In this document: one piece after another, positions 1-5,532 of the stretch | Layout: every line of letters begins with the position of its first letter | Position numbering within the stretch: position 1 is the first letter of the stretch | Assembly (NCBI GenBank): GCA_002408065.1 | Contig: DHQI01000087.1 | Span: forward strand, 1-10,609 | Reading direction: 5' to 3' | DNA: 10,609 nucleotides | Origin: Bacteroidales bacterium UBA5342 | GTDB taxonomy: Bacteria; Bacteroidota; Bacteroidia; Bacteroidales; UBA5342 | The notes under the pieces: generated by a model | Databases searched by the model: none | Told to the model about the DNA's origin: nothing | What the model saw: only the letters and a program-made list of their open reading frames with translations | Made by a program: the position numbers and the translations under genes

Positions 1-104
1 CGTTTGTACTTCGGTGCTGCTCTGCGTGACTATTTCGCTTCGATTAGTGCCACTAATTTCGGTCAGTCTGTGCCAGTTATTTCGGTTCAAACTGTGCCAG
101 TTTA
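1..104. repeat. Degenerate 23-24 bp direct repeats, possible end of an IS21-family element
   Basis: Four consecutive units of about 23-24 bp can be lined up, starting near positions 1, 24, 47 and 70, with a partial fifth at 94. The clearest share GTGCCA at 47, 70 and 94 followed by a TATTTCGG-like block (AATTTCGG at 55, TATTTCGG at 79). On the opposite strand this reads as alternating CCGAAATA and CTGGCACAG blocks, a pattern known from the multiple terminal repeats of IS21-family elements, which bind the IstA transposase. A further TTCAATTTGTGCC at 140-152 resembles TTCAAACTGTGCC at 86-98, so the outer edge is uncertain. No transposase gene is inside the window. Family assignment is inference; the repeats themselves are visible. 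Confidence 0.5.
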
Positions 105-113
105 GGGATAAAT

Positions 114-166
114 AAAAAAAGGAGGCGAAGTCTTTACGCTTCAATTTGTGCCCCCTCCTGAGGAGG
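114..166 (-). terminator. Terminator of the arsR-rhodanese-permease-cytochrome operon
   Basis: Read on the minus strand, AGGAGG (159-154) pairs with CCTCCT (125-120) around an inner GAAG/CTTC stem, and is followed directly by a run of seven Ts (120-114). It lies about 30 bp beyond the stop of the cytochrome gene and is the obvious operon end. A second CCTCCT copy (166-161, minus strand) can pair with the same AGGAGG with a single-base spacer, giving an alternative hairpin without a T-run. Confidence 0.55.
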
Positions 167-197
167 TCTTATCTTATACCGGTTTCATTGGGGACTC

Positions 198-1028
198 TTA
201 CTCTTTCATCAACCTGTAATGTACATCGCTAAAGACTCTGTGGCCTAAAGATTCCTTATCGTGGCAAGTGGTACAGCTCATTTTTCCTGCGGTATTGGCT
301 ACTTTCCCTTGACTGCCGTGACAACTCAGGCAATCATGGCTATCAGTATTGTGATGCAGGGCCACAAAATTGTTTTCATAATAACTGTTAAGTGTTTTGA
401 CGGTCAGGGCTGCGATGTCGGCGGTGAGGCGTCGGCAGCGTTCTATACGTTCTTTGCTTTTGATTTTATGTTCTGTGGCATTGCACCAGCGTGTAGTGGA
501 GGCGTGGCATAGTACCGATTTTGAGACTGATGTACCAGGTTTATAGTCGTAAATGGCTTTGGCGGGTTCAAAAGAAGGAAAAGCTTTATTCTCATACTGG
601 CGGAATATGTCCGAAGCCATAAGATCCCTTGCTTTTTGGTCGCTAATAATAAGCCCTAAGATGGAAGCAGCACCGTTGAGTGTGCCACACAAGCTACCTT
701 CGCCGCTAACGCCTCCGTGGCCGTATCTCATCATATGCAAGGGAAAGGTGGAGTAGGGGGCGCCCGTTTTTTCGGCCAGCTGTTCTACAATACTACTCAC
801 CACACCGTACATACAGCTGCCGGAGTTGTAGTTGTCGTAAGCCCGTTGAGCCGTTGTGGCCGGGTCCAGAGCTTCGTATGTCCAGTCCGATGTATTGGCT
901 TTGAAATCTACTTTTTTAGGCGTGTATGCCGGGTTTTCTTTTTTAAAAGCTTGTGAAAAAGAGCTAAGAGCCGCTGCGCCTAAAGCTAAAGCACCGGCGC
1001 CCATTTTCAGGGCATTTCTTCTGTTCAT
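198..1028 (-). CDS. Split-Soret-type dihaem cytochrome c / C_GCAxxG_C_C family protein, Tat-exported
   Basis: The 276-residue product starts with a Tat-type signal: a twin arginine (residues 3-4, followed by NALK) and an Ala/Leu-rich hydrophobic stretch to about residue 27. The middle carries the cysteine pattern of the C_GCAxxG_C_C family: C72 in a GSCMYG context, C114 in GSLCG, C174 and C182 in LCHASTTRWC, and C198. Two c-type haem attachment motifs close the protein, CLSCH at 233-237 and CTTCH at 252-256. This arrangement matches split-Soret cytochrome c, known from sulfate-reducing bacteria as a dihaem electron carrier of unsettled role. It should fold in the periplasm and receive haem there. 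It is the last gene of the operon, 8 bp after the permease gene. A role in electron transfer to or from sulfur compounds is inferred from the neighbours only. Exporting an already folded protein by Tat while attaching c-type haem outside is unusual and may mean another cofactor is loaded in the cytoplasm. Confidence 0.85.
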   Translation of the reverse strand: MNRRNALKMGAGALALGAAALSSFSQAFKKENPAYTPKKVDFKANTSDWTYEALDPATTAQRAYDNYNSGSCMYGVVSSIVEQLAEKTGAPYSTFPLHMMRYGHGGVSGEGSLCGTLNGAASILGLIISDQKARDLMASDIFRQYENKAFPSFEPAKAIYDYKPGTSVSKSVLCHASTTRWCNATEHKIKSKERIERCRRLTADIAALTVKTLNSYYENNFVALHHNTDSHDCLSCHGSQGKVANTAGKMSCTTCHDKESLGHRVFSDVHYRLMKE

Positions 1029-1036
1029 ATTGTTTT

Positions 1037-1813
1037 TTATAATAAGTTAATGATCATTATTACTGAAGCGACCAGTTGGGTGCCGGCAAAGAGGTATTTT
1101 AAGTTACGGGGTTTTGATTTTAAGGCCATTTTAGCCCCTGCAAAACCGCCTATGATACCGCCCAGTGCCAGAGGAAGCGCCAGATGAGGGTCGAAAACCC
1201 CGGCGCTGAGGTGACCGAAAAAACCGGCGGCGGCTGAAAGCGATACCAGCGTGGTCGACGTGCCAACAGCGATATGCATAGGCACATTCATCGTCAGCAG
1301 CATCAAAGGCACCAGAAAGGAACCGCCCGAAACGCCTACCATTCCTGATAGAAAACCCGTTAATAGCACCACCGGGATGGTGACGAGGAGGTTGATGAAG
1401 TAAACCTCATCCTTTGATTTTAAAGTAACGCTCCACGGATGCTGACTTGCTTTCTTTTCTTTGGCTTGGCGTAGCATAAGTAATGCGGCTACAAACATAA
1501 CGATAGCGAATATGATTTTGACGTCTTTTTCGTTGAACGAAGCGCCCCAAAAACCGCCGGCCATCGCCGAAAAGAAAAGTAAAGAACCGAGTAAAATGGT
1601 CAGTTTCCAATGGTTCATCTTCTGTTTGCTAAAGAGCACAGCCGCCATTAGGGATGAACACATCAGGATGAATTGTCCCGTAGAAGCGGCCAGATGCATG
1701 TCAATGCCTGAAAATACTAAGGCCAAGACATAGAAATTGCCGCCACCGCGCCCTGTCATAGTCATAACAAAGGCAATGCCCATAATGATAAGGGCTAATA
1801 TCCATGGACTCAT
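1037..1813 (-). CDS. TauE/SafE family membrane permease (probable sulfite/organosulfur anion exporter)
   Basis: The 258-residue protein is almost wholly hydrophobic, with about eight membrane segments in two homologous halves. Each half carries the family signature: a glycine-rich turn, then a segment ending in a Ser/Thr-rich helix. These are GRGGGNFYVLAL (from residue 21) followed by HLAASTGQFILMCSS, and GVSGGSFLVPLML followed by HIAVGTSTTLVSLS. A charged loop (KEKKASQHP and onward) separates the halves. TauE/SafE proteins export sulfite, sulfoacetate and related anions, but substrates vary and cannot be read from sequence. The start codon overlaps the stop of the rhodanese gene by 4 bp (ATGA), so the two are translationally coupled. 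That coupling, and the redox cytochrome downstream, point to a sulfur anion as substrate. Length and both halves are complete for the family. Confidence 0.85.
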   Translation of the reverse strand: MSPWILALIIMGIAFVMTMTGRGGGNFYVLALVFSGIDMHLAASTGQFILMCSSLMAAVLFSKQKMNHWKLTILLGSLLFFSAMAGGFWGASFNEKDVKIIFAIVMFVAALLMLRQAKEKKASQHPWSVTLKSKDEVYFINLLVTIPVVLLTGFLSGMVGVSGGSFLVPLMLLTMNVPMHIAVGTSTTLVSLSAAAGFFGHLSAGVFDPHLALPLALGGIIGGFAGAKMALKSKPRNLKYLFAGTQLVASVIMIINLL

Positions 1814-2199
1814 TCCTTGATTTTTTTATACAGTTTACCGGGCATAATGGCTTCCATCAGTGGAGGATAGCCTCCTGGTATGACTTTTACGTCCTTGTAA
1901 CCTTTGCTTTTAAGGTAAGTGAAAATAATGACTGCCCGTACGCCGGCAGAACAAAATACCCCGATACTTTTATCTTTGGGGATTTCATTTAAACGGGCCG
2001 GCACTTCGTTGGTGGGTATTTCCAGTACCGGACAGTGGTGTGATAGTGGTAGCTTTATTGTTTCGCTTTCTTCTTTGGCGCGTACGTCCAGAAGGAGGGC
2101 ATTAGGGCTGGCCAAAAAAGTTGCTGCTTCCATTTTGTGTTGTCCCGTTCCGAAATAGTGGAAATCCATTTCAGAGATGATGTTTTCTAATGCGTTCAT
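1810..2199 (-). CDS. Single-domain rhodanese (sulfurtransferase)
   Basis: The 129-residue cytoplasmic protein is one rhodanese domain. It shows the LLLDVRA strand near residues 36-41, the six-residue active-site loop CSAGVR at 83-88 with the persulfide-forming cysteine C83, and the closing KVIPGGYPPL segment at about 105-114. Rhodaneses move sulfane sulfur from thiosulfate or persulfides onto a thiol acceptor; the donor here is unknown. No signal peptide is seen. The loop is the right length for a sulfurtransferase rather than a Cdc25-type phosphatase, which has seven residues. The gene is first after the internal operator and overlaps the permease gene by 4 bp. The pairing suggests sulfane sulfur is processed in the cytoplasm and a product such as sulfite is exported; that route is inference. 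Confidence 0.88.
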   Translation of the reverse strand: MNALENIISEMDFHYFGTGQHKMEAATFLASPNALLLDVRAKEESETIKLPLSHHCPVLEIPTNEVPARLNEIPKDKSIGVFCSAGVRAVIIFTYLKSKGYKDVKVIPGGYPPLMEAIMPGKLYKKIKE

Positions 2200-2212
2200 G
2201 TTAATAAATTTG

Positions 2213-2236
2213 TTGTTTGGCTAAATAGCCAAATAG
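2213..2236. promoter_or_regulatory. Palindromic operator in front of the rhodanese gene (ArsR site 2)
   Basis: TTTGGCTA-AA-TAGCCAAA (2216-2233) is a perfect inverted repeat, 8-bp arms with a 2-bp centre, inside a 24-bp frame ending in CCAAATAG (2229-2236). It shares TTTGG-N8-CCAAATAG with the palindrome in front of arsR and begins 14 bp upstream of the rhodanese start codon. It probably lets the ArsR protein control the three structural genes separately from its own gene. Confidence 0.7.
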
Positions 2237-2249
2237 AATGATAAATTTT

Positions 2250-2543
2250 TTATTTTTTATTGATCACTTTAATAGCACAATTCATAAAGTCCAGAATACA
2301 AGGAATAGCCAAATGATAATACACGTAGTTTTTTTCCTTTTCGCCAAGGATGATTTTGTGTTTTTTCAGGATGTCGAGATGTTTCGACATGGTAGAAATA
2401 TCAATGCCGACAAGCTCCGTCAGTTCTTTTACCGAAAGCTTTTTGTCCTTTATGGCGTGAATAATAAACAAGCGTGTAGGGTGAGCCAGTGCTTTAAATA
2501 CTTCAGCTTTATCCAGATACTGTTCTTCGATAGCTTTGTTCAT
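2250..2543 (-). CDS. ArsR-family winged-helix transcriptional repressor
   Basis: The 97-residue protein is a complete ArsR/SmtB-type winged helix. KALAHPTRLFIIHAI (17-31) is the family hallmark. LSVKELTELVGIDISTMSKHLDILKKHKII (36-65) holds the recognition helix, and EKEKNYVYYHLA (68-79) is the wing. The helix-3 metal motif of arsenic and cadmium sensors (ELCVCD type) is absent: the segment reads ELTELVG. The only cysteines are C82 and C89 in the last helix (PCILDFMNC), a pair seven residues apart that could sense thiol or sulfur chemistry or a metal at the dimer edge. The gene is followed after 50 bp by the rhodanese gene. Similar palindromes lie upstream of both, so autoregulation and control of the sulfur genes are likely. 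The inducer is unknown; a reactive sulfur species is my inference from the operon. Confidence 0.9.
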   Translation of the reverse strand: MNKAIEEQYLDKAEVFKALAHPTRLFIIHAIKDKKLSVKELTELVGIDISTMSKHLDILKKHKIILGEKEKNYVYYHLAIPCILDFMNCAIKVINKK

Positions 2544-2560
2544 AGTTGTTCTGTTTTTTT

Positions 2561-2599
2561 CTATTTGGCAAAATTACCAAATAGTTTTGATGCGAACAA
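2561..2599 (-). promoter_or_regulatory. arsR promoter overlapped by ArsR operator (site 1)
   Basis: CTATTTGG (2561-2568) and CCAAATAG (2577-2584) form a perfect 8-bp inverted repeat with an 8-bp centre, in a 24-bp near-palindrome. On the minus strand the centre reads TAATTTTG, a perfect Bacteroidota -7 box (TAnnTTTG). A TTG at 2599-2597 lies 20 bp further upstream, fitting the -33 element. A repressor bound here would cover the -7 box. The operator starts 17 bp upstream of the arsR start codon. Confidence 0.7.
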
Positions 2600-2816
2600 T
2601 TTATTTTGACTGTTCTTAACTGTGACCTCTACACGTGTCACATGTTAATAGCTCGTATTATGCCTCATTAGCCTTTAGAGCCGGTTTTTGTTTTCTATAA
2701 GCAAAGCCGTTTTATATGGTATATGTCATGGGTATATGCGTCCTGAGGTGTAATTTTAAGGGAATCAAAGCTGTTTTTTTGTATATAAAGTTATATTTGT
2801 ACAAAATATTCAACCA
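2600..2816 (+). promoter_or_regulatory. Divergent intergenic region with the Crp/Fnr gene promoter
   Basis: A perfect Bacteroidota -7 box TATATTTG sits at 2792-2799, 17 bp before the start codon at 2817; no convincing -33 element is seen. Farther upstream, TGTGAC (2621-2626) and GTCACA (2637-2642) form a dyad with a 10-bp spacer, overlapping the octamer palindrome ACACGTGT (2631-2638). A direct repeat GGTATATG occurs at 2718-2725 and 2731-2738. No gene is seen here. Confidence 0.5.
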
Positions 2817-3380
2817 ATGAGTATACAAAGTCAGGCTATTCCCACATTTGAGGTCTTAAGTTTCCAGGATGTGGAGTATGCTAAGCATTATTTTGAGATA
2901 GAATACCACAAGGTGGGGGACGTGCTCCTTAAGCCGGGTGAGGTGTGTGATAAGCTTTATTTTATCTTTAACGGTTTGATATCGTGCCGATCGGAGACGA
3001 ATGAAATAAAATGGTTTGAAGCCGAAAGGGTGATGGTGACCGAAATAACCAGTTTTATAGAACGCCTGCCTAGTGAGTATTATCTTAATGTTGTAGCGAC
3101 TGATGCTGTTATCGTGAGTATCACCAACGATAAACTAAACCAGCTCATCCATAAATCACACAAATGGGCTATCTGGAGCTATGTTATGATGAAGGAATTT
3201 GTAACACGCGTCAATCATTTTTACCTGAGGTTAAGGATAAAAGATGCCACAGAACGTTATCATCATTTTATAGAAGCTTATCCTTGGGTTTTGGAGCGTA
3301 TACCGCTAAAGGAGATTGCCAGTTGTCTGAATATGTCGGCGGTAAGCCTTAGCCGTATCCGGTCAGGTGCCCAAAAATAA
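2817..3380 (+). CDS. Crp/Fnr-family transcriptional regulator
   Basis: The 187-residue protein has an N-terminal cyclic-nucleotide-binding-like beta-barrel (about 12-115), with the sensor signature VGDVLLKPGEVCDKLYFIFNGLI at 33-55. A long dimerisation helix follows (about 115-148), then a short C-terminal helix-turn-helix, IPLKEIASCLNMSAVSLSRIR (162-182), ending five residues later. This length is normal for Bacteroidota Crp/Fnr proteins, so it is not truncated. The phosphate-binding Arg-Ser of true cAMP receptors is not evident, and the FNR-type four-cysteine cluster is missing (only C44, C57 and C170). The ligand is therefore unknown. The gene is transcribed away from arsR and has a good -7 box. 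Whether it regulates the adjacent operon cannot be told, although the TGTGAC/GTCACA dyad between the two is a possible site. Confidence 0.85.
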   Translation: MSIQSQAIPTFEVLSFQDVEYAKHYFEIEYHKVGDVLLKPGEVCDKLYFIFNGLISCRSETNEIKWFEAERVMVTEITSFIERLPSEYYLNVVATDAVIVSITNDKLNQLIHKSHKWAIWSYVMMKEFVTRVNHFYLRLRIKDATERYHHFIEAYPWVLERIPLKEIASCLNMSAVSLSRIRSGAQK

Positions 3381-3428
3381 TCATTGAATAATGTGGTTCG
3401 GAGACGACGTTCTTGCGGGCTATAGTTT

Positions 3429-3469
3429 AAAAAAAGCAGCCACTTTCCCAATGGGATAGTGGCTGCTTT
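3429..3469 (-). terminator. Strong intrinsic terminator between converging genes
   Basis: AAAGCAGCCACT (3433-3444) and AGTGGCTGCTTT (3458-3469) form a perfect 12-bp stem, and the loop contains a further CCC/GGG pairing. On the minus strand the stem runs into seven Ts (3435-3429), ending the 641-residue protein gene. On the plus strand it lies about 50 bp after the Crp/Fnr stop but has a weaker T-tract, so it may also act there. Confidence 0.85.
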
Positions 3470-3490
3470 AGTATTGTTAAGGCTGCTTTT

Positions 3491-5416
3491 CTATTCTAAA
3501 TCAGCAGGCTTGTTGAATGAGTATTCGTATTCGAAGCTCATCGGGATGATTTTGTTATAATCTTCCACTGTGGCATCGTTAAGGCAGGCCTCGATGATGC
3601 GTCGTCCTGTTGGTAAAAGTCCCGGCTGTAAGTACTGCTTCAATTCTTCTTTAAAGAAAACCACGAGTTTGGCAGCACCTGCGTCGTAACCTGCTTCACC
3701 TATCTCCGGTTGTTTATAGGTTTTAAGGAAACGTGAAGGAATTTTAGAACTCTCGATGGTGAGATAGTTCAGCTCGTAACCCAAGATAGGACAGCGGGCT
3801 TCTTGGTACTGAGGCTCGTGCAAGCGGGCCGCACCACGGCGTGTCAAATACTCACGCATCAGCAGCTGAGGTTTGAAACCTACTTTCCAAGCCCCAATGT
3901 GTTGGTTGGGTACCAGTGTAAAAGTGGTACGTGGTGTATCGATAATTTGTTTCAGTAACATATTGGCGTGGTCTACCATTTTGCCGGTAGCAAAAGGCCA
4001 GTAAGATCCCACGCCTTCGCTCTCCATCTTGCCGGTACCTACGATGCTCGGGTTTTTGTGTCCGCGTGGTGCTACCAGGCGCCACAGCCAAGCTAGTGCC
4101 GGTGGTAATACGTGGAAGAGACCTACAACACCGTAAGTAGGATCCTCGGCTGTACATTCTGGTGCTCGTAAACCAAAGCTACGGATGTCTACCGGTACGT
4201 TATCAACGGTATCTTTAATGGCTTTACGCGGAATAACCACACGTGGGTTCGGGCATTTCTTGCCCGGCTCATCCTCAATGTGATTCCAAATAAGAGCTGT
4301 GCCGTCCGGCTCAGTATCTATGTTTAAGAAAAGAAGCGGTGTGCTTGGTGTCATGGTTGTTTTTTCCAAAAATGGATCGTCGCCATACTCATTTACACTG
4401 TCTACACGTACAAACCAAGCATTCTCTGCATCAATAATACGCAGTTTACCATCTTTCTTTTGTACTGAAGGGTGACAGAAAGCCATATCATCTGCCACCG
4501 GATTGAATGAGCAGAAACGAGGAATGGTGATGAAACGTTCTTCGCCCGTTATCAGGTTTTCGCCCAGTTTTACACGACCATCCATCTCACGCAATATGTG
4601 CTGGTGCAACTCACTCTTACCACCACCGCTGGCGCCTTCGTGCATAAAGGTGGTGATGTTGTCGTAAGGGCTTACCGACTGAACGGCAGAACAGTGGGCG
4701 GTGACCCATTCCTCGCGCTCACCTTGCGCTAACAGTACACCGTAAAGGCCTTTCTTGGCACTTGGCCCCGGGTACAGGTTGTACGAATAGAGTTCGTGAA
4801 TGCTCTCAGAGCGTTTGTGTACGACGACTTGTTTGCCATCGAAGTGTGTGTGGCGAAAGATGGGGGCAACATAAATAGCTGATTCCACCTTATCACCTTC
4901 TTTAAGCTTGTAGGTAGGAACAATTTCCTGAAGCATGGAGAGTCCCATAGCAAAAAAAGCAGCATTGGCCGGCGCTATGGCAATACCTAATGAACCGATG
5001 CCTACACGTCCGGCAAAGTAGAAGAAGATGGCCAGATCCTGCTCTTTCATCCAGGCATAGGTCTCGTCTTCCAGACTGGAAAATTCGTAGCCGTATTTGT
5101 CGTTGAAGCGTTCCTTGTCGCTAGGCAAATCATCGGCTATTGCCATGGTTCCGGGGTCACGACGACGCATATAAGCCTCGGTGTAGTTGGCCGATACGCC
5201 GTTTTTTACACGGTGTACAATGGTTTCGGTGTATTCACCTTTTCCGGGGACATCGTATTTTACTTCAAATGATGCCTGTCCGTTGGTGGCGGCTACAGCT
5301 AAATCTTCTGTGGTATCAAAAACGGTTAAGCTTTTACAGTCGTTTAGCAATGTTCTCATGTGTTCCGGGATAACAATATTGTTATCATCCAGGATTTTAA
5401 AGAAATCTGTTTTCAT
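3491..5416 (-). CDS. DUF4914-type protein, divergent PEP-carboxykinase-like P-loop protein
   Basis: I believe this 641-residue protein is the DUF4914 family, which has no assigned function. It carries PEPCK landmarks in order. SAKKGLYGVLL (219-229) matches the EMKKGMF segment. AHCSA (240-244) matches MHCSA, with K222 and H241 spaced 19 residues apart, as are the manganese ligands K213 and H232 of E. coli PEPCK. The P-loop GASGGGKS is at 261-268. ADD at 308-310 resembles the metal-binding DD of kinase motif 2. FHVLPPALAWLWRL (434-447) matches FGVLPP, and FTLVPNQHIGAWKVG (499-513) matches the late YLVNTGW segment. Against true PEPCK, the P-loop has GGGKS instead of GTGKT, the P-loop-to-DD distance is about 26 residues longer, and the protein is about 100 residues longer. 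It is presumably a soluble nucleotide-dependent kinase or carboxykinase; the substrate is unknown. The XRE-cupin gene lies just upstream and probably regulates it. Confidence 0.75.
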   Translation of the reverse strand: MKTDFFKILDDNNIVIPEHMRTLLNDCKSLTVFDTTEDLAVAATNGQASFEVKYDVPGKGEYTETIVHRVKNGVSANYTEAYMRRRDPGTMAIADDLPSDKERFNDKYGYEFSSLEDETYAWMKEQDLAIFFYFAGRVGIGSLGIAIAPANAAFFAMGLSMLQEIVPTYKLKEGDKVESAIYVAPIFRHTHFDGKQVVVHKRSESIHELYSYNLYPGPSAKKGLYGVLLAQGEREEWVTAHCSAVQSVSPYDNITTFMHEGASGGGKSELHQHILREMDGRVKLGENLITGEERFITIPRFCSFNPVADDMAFCHPSVQKKDGKLRIIDAENAWFVRVDSVNEYGDDPFLEKTTMTPSTPLLFLNIDTEPDGTALIWNHIEDEPGKKCPNPRVVIPRKAIKDTVDNVPVDIRSFGLRAPECTAEDPTYGVVGLFHVLPPALAWLWRLVAPRGHKNPSIVGTGKMESEGVGSYWPFATGKMVDHANMLLKQIIDTPRTTFTLVPNQHIGAWKVGFKPQLLMREYLTRRGAARLHEPQYQEARCPILGYELNYLTIESSKIPSRFLKTYKQPEIGEAGYDAGAAKLVVFFKEELKQYLQPGLLPTGRRIIEACLNDATVEDYNKIIPMSFEYEYSFNKPADLE

Positions 5417-5464
5417 AGATTTATTGTTTATATAATTTATTTTCTTCGTTATAATTCATATTTT

Positions 5465-5479
5465 TTAAGTAATACTTCA
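5465..5479. promoter_or_regulatory. Imperfect XRE-cupin operator upstream of the PEPCK-like gene
   Basis: TTAAG-TAATA-CTTCA matches the TTAAG-N5-CTTAA palindrome with one change in the right arm. It lies 48 bp upstream of the start codon at 5416, in the promoter zone of the PEPCK-like gene. A convincing -7/-33 pair could not be placed there. Confidence 0.5.
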
Positions 5480-5516
5480 TTCGTTTAATCAGCTACTTTA
5501 GTATAGGTGACGTGAA

Positions 5517-5531
5517 TTAAGTATTGCTTAA
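5517..5531. promoter_or_regulatory. Perfect TTAAG-N5-CTTAA palindrome between regulator and PEPCK-like gene
   Basis: TTAAG-TATTG-CTTAA is a perfect dyad, 1 bp from the end of the XRE-cupin stop codon and 100 bp upstream of the PEPCK-like start. The dyads at 5465 and 6128 share its arms and 5-bp spacer. The three spacers differ (TATTG, TAATA, TAACG), so the conserved arms look like a protein-binding site rather than chance. Confidence 0.6.
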
Positions 5532-5532
5532 G

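Noticed and set aside
1..104. CRISPR array
   Set aside because: The units are degenerate throughout, only 23-24 bp long in total, and leave no room for spacers.
261..1050. Several open frames of 64-83 residues on the plus strand, opposite the cytochrome gene
   Set aside because: The minus-strand frame has haem motifs, a Tat signal and full length; the opposing frames overlap one another and resemble nothing.
2250..2543. Arsenic-resistance regulator
   Set aside because: The As(III)-binding cysteine motif in helix 3 is missing, and no arsenite pump, arsenate reductase or ArsM is nearby.
2238..2609. Open frame of 123 residues on the plus strand, opposite arsR
   Set aside because: It is fully antisense to a clear ArsR gene, is Phe-rich with no recognisable domain, and arises from the codon pattern of arsR and its operators.
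2817..3380. Oxygen-sensing FNR protein or truncated Crp gene
   Set aside because: Only three scattered cysteines (44, 57, 170), so no iron-sulfur cluster set; the short C terminus is normal for Bacteroidota members.
3852..4157. Open frame of 101 residues on the minus strand inside the PEPCK-like gene
   Set aside because: It is a shifted frame within a gene whose motifs are continuous across the region; low-complexity Arg/Thr-rich composition.
3491..5416. Annotation as ordinary PEP carboxykinase (pckA)
   Set aside because: The P-loop reads GASGGGKS instead of GLSGTGKT, the segment to the DD motif is longer and total length exceeds that of the enzyme, so only fold-level similarity is claimed.
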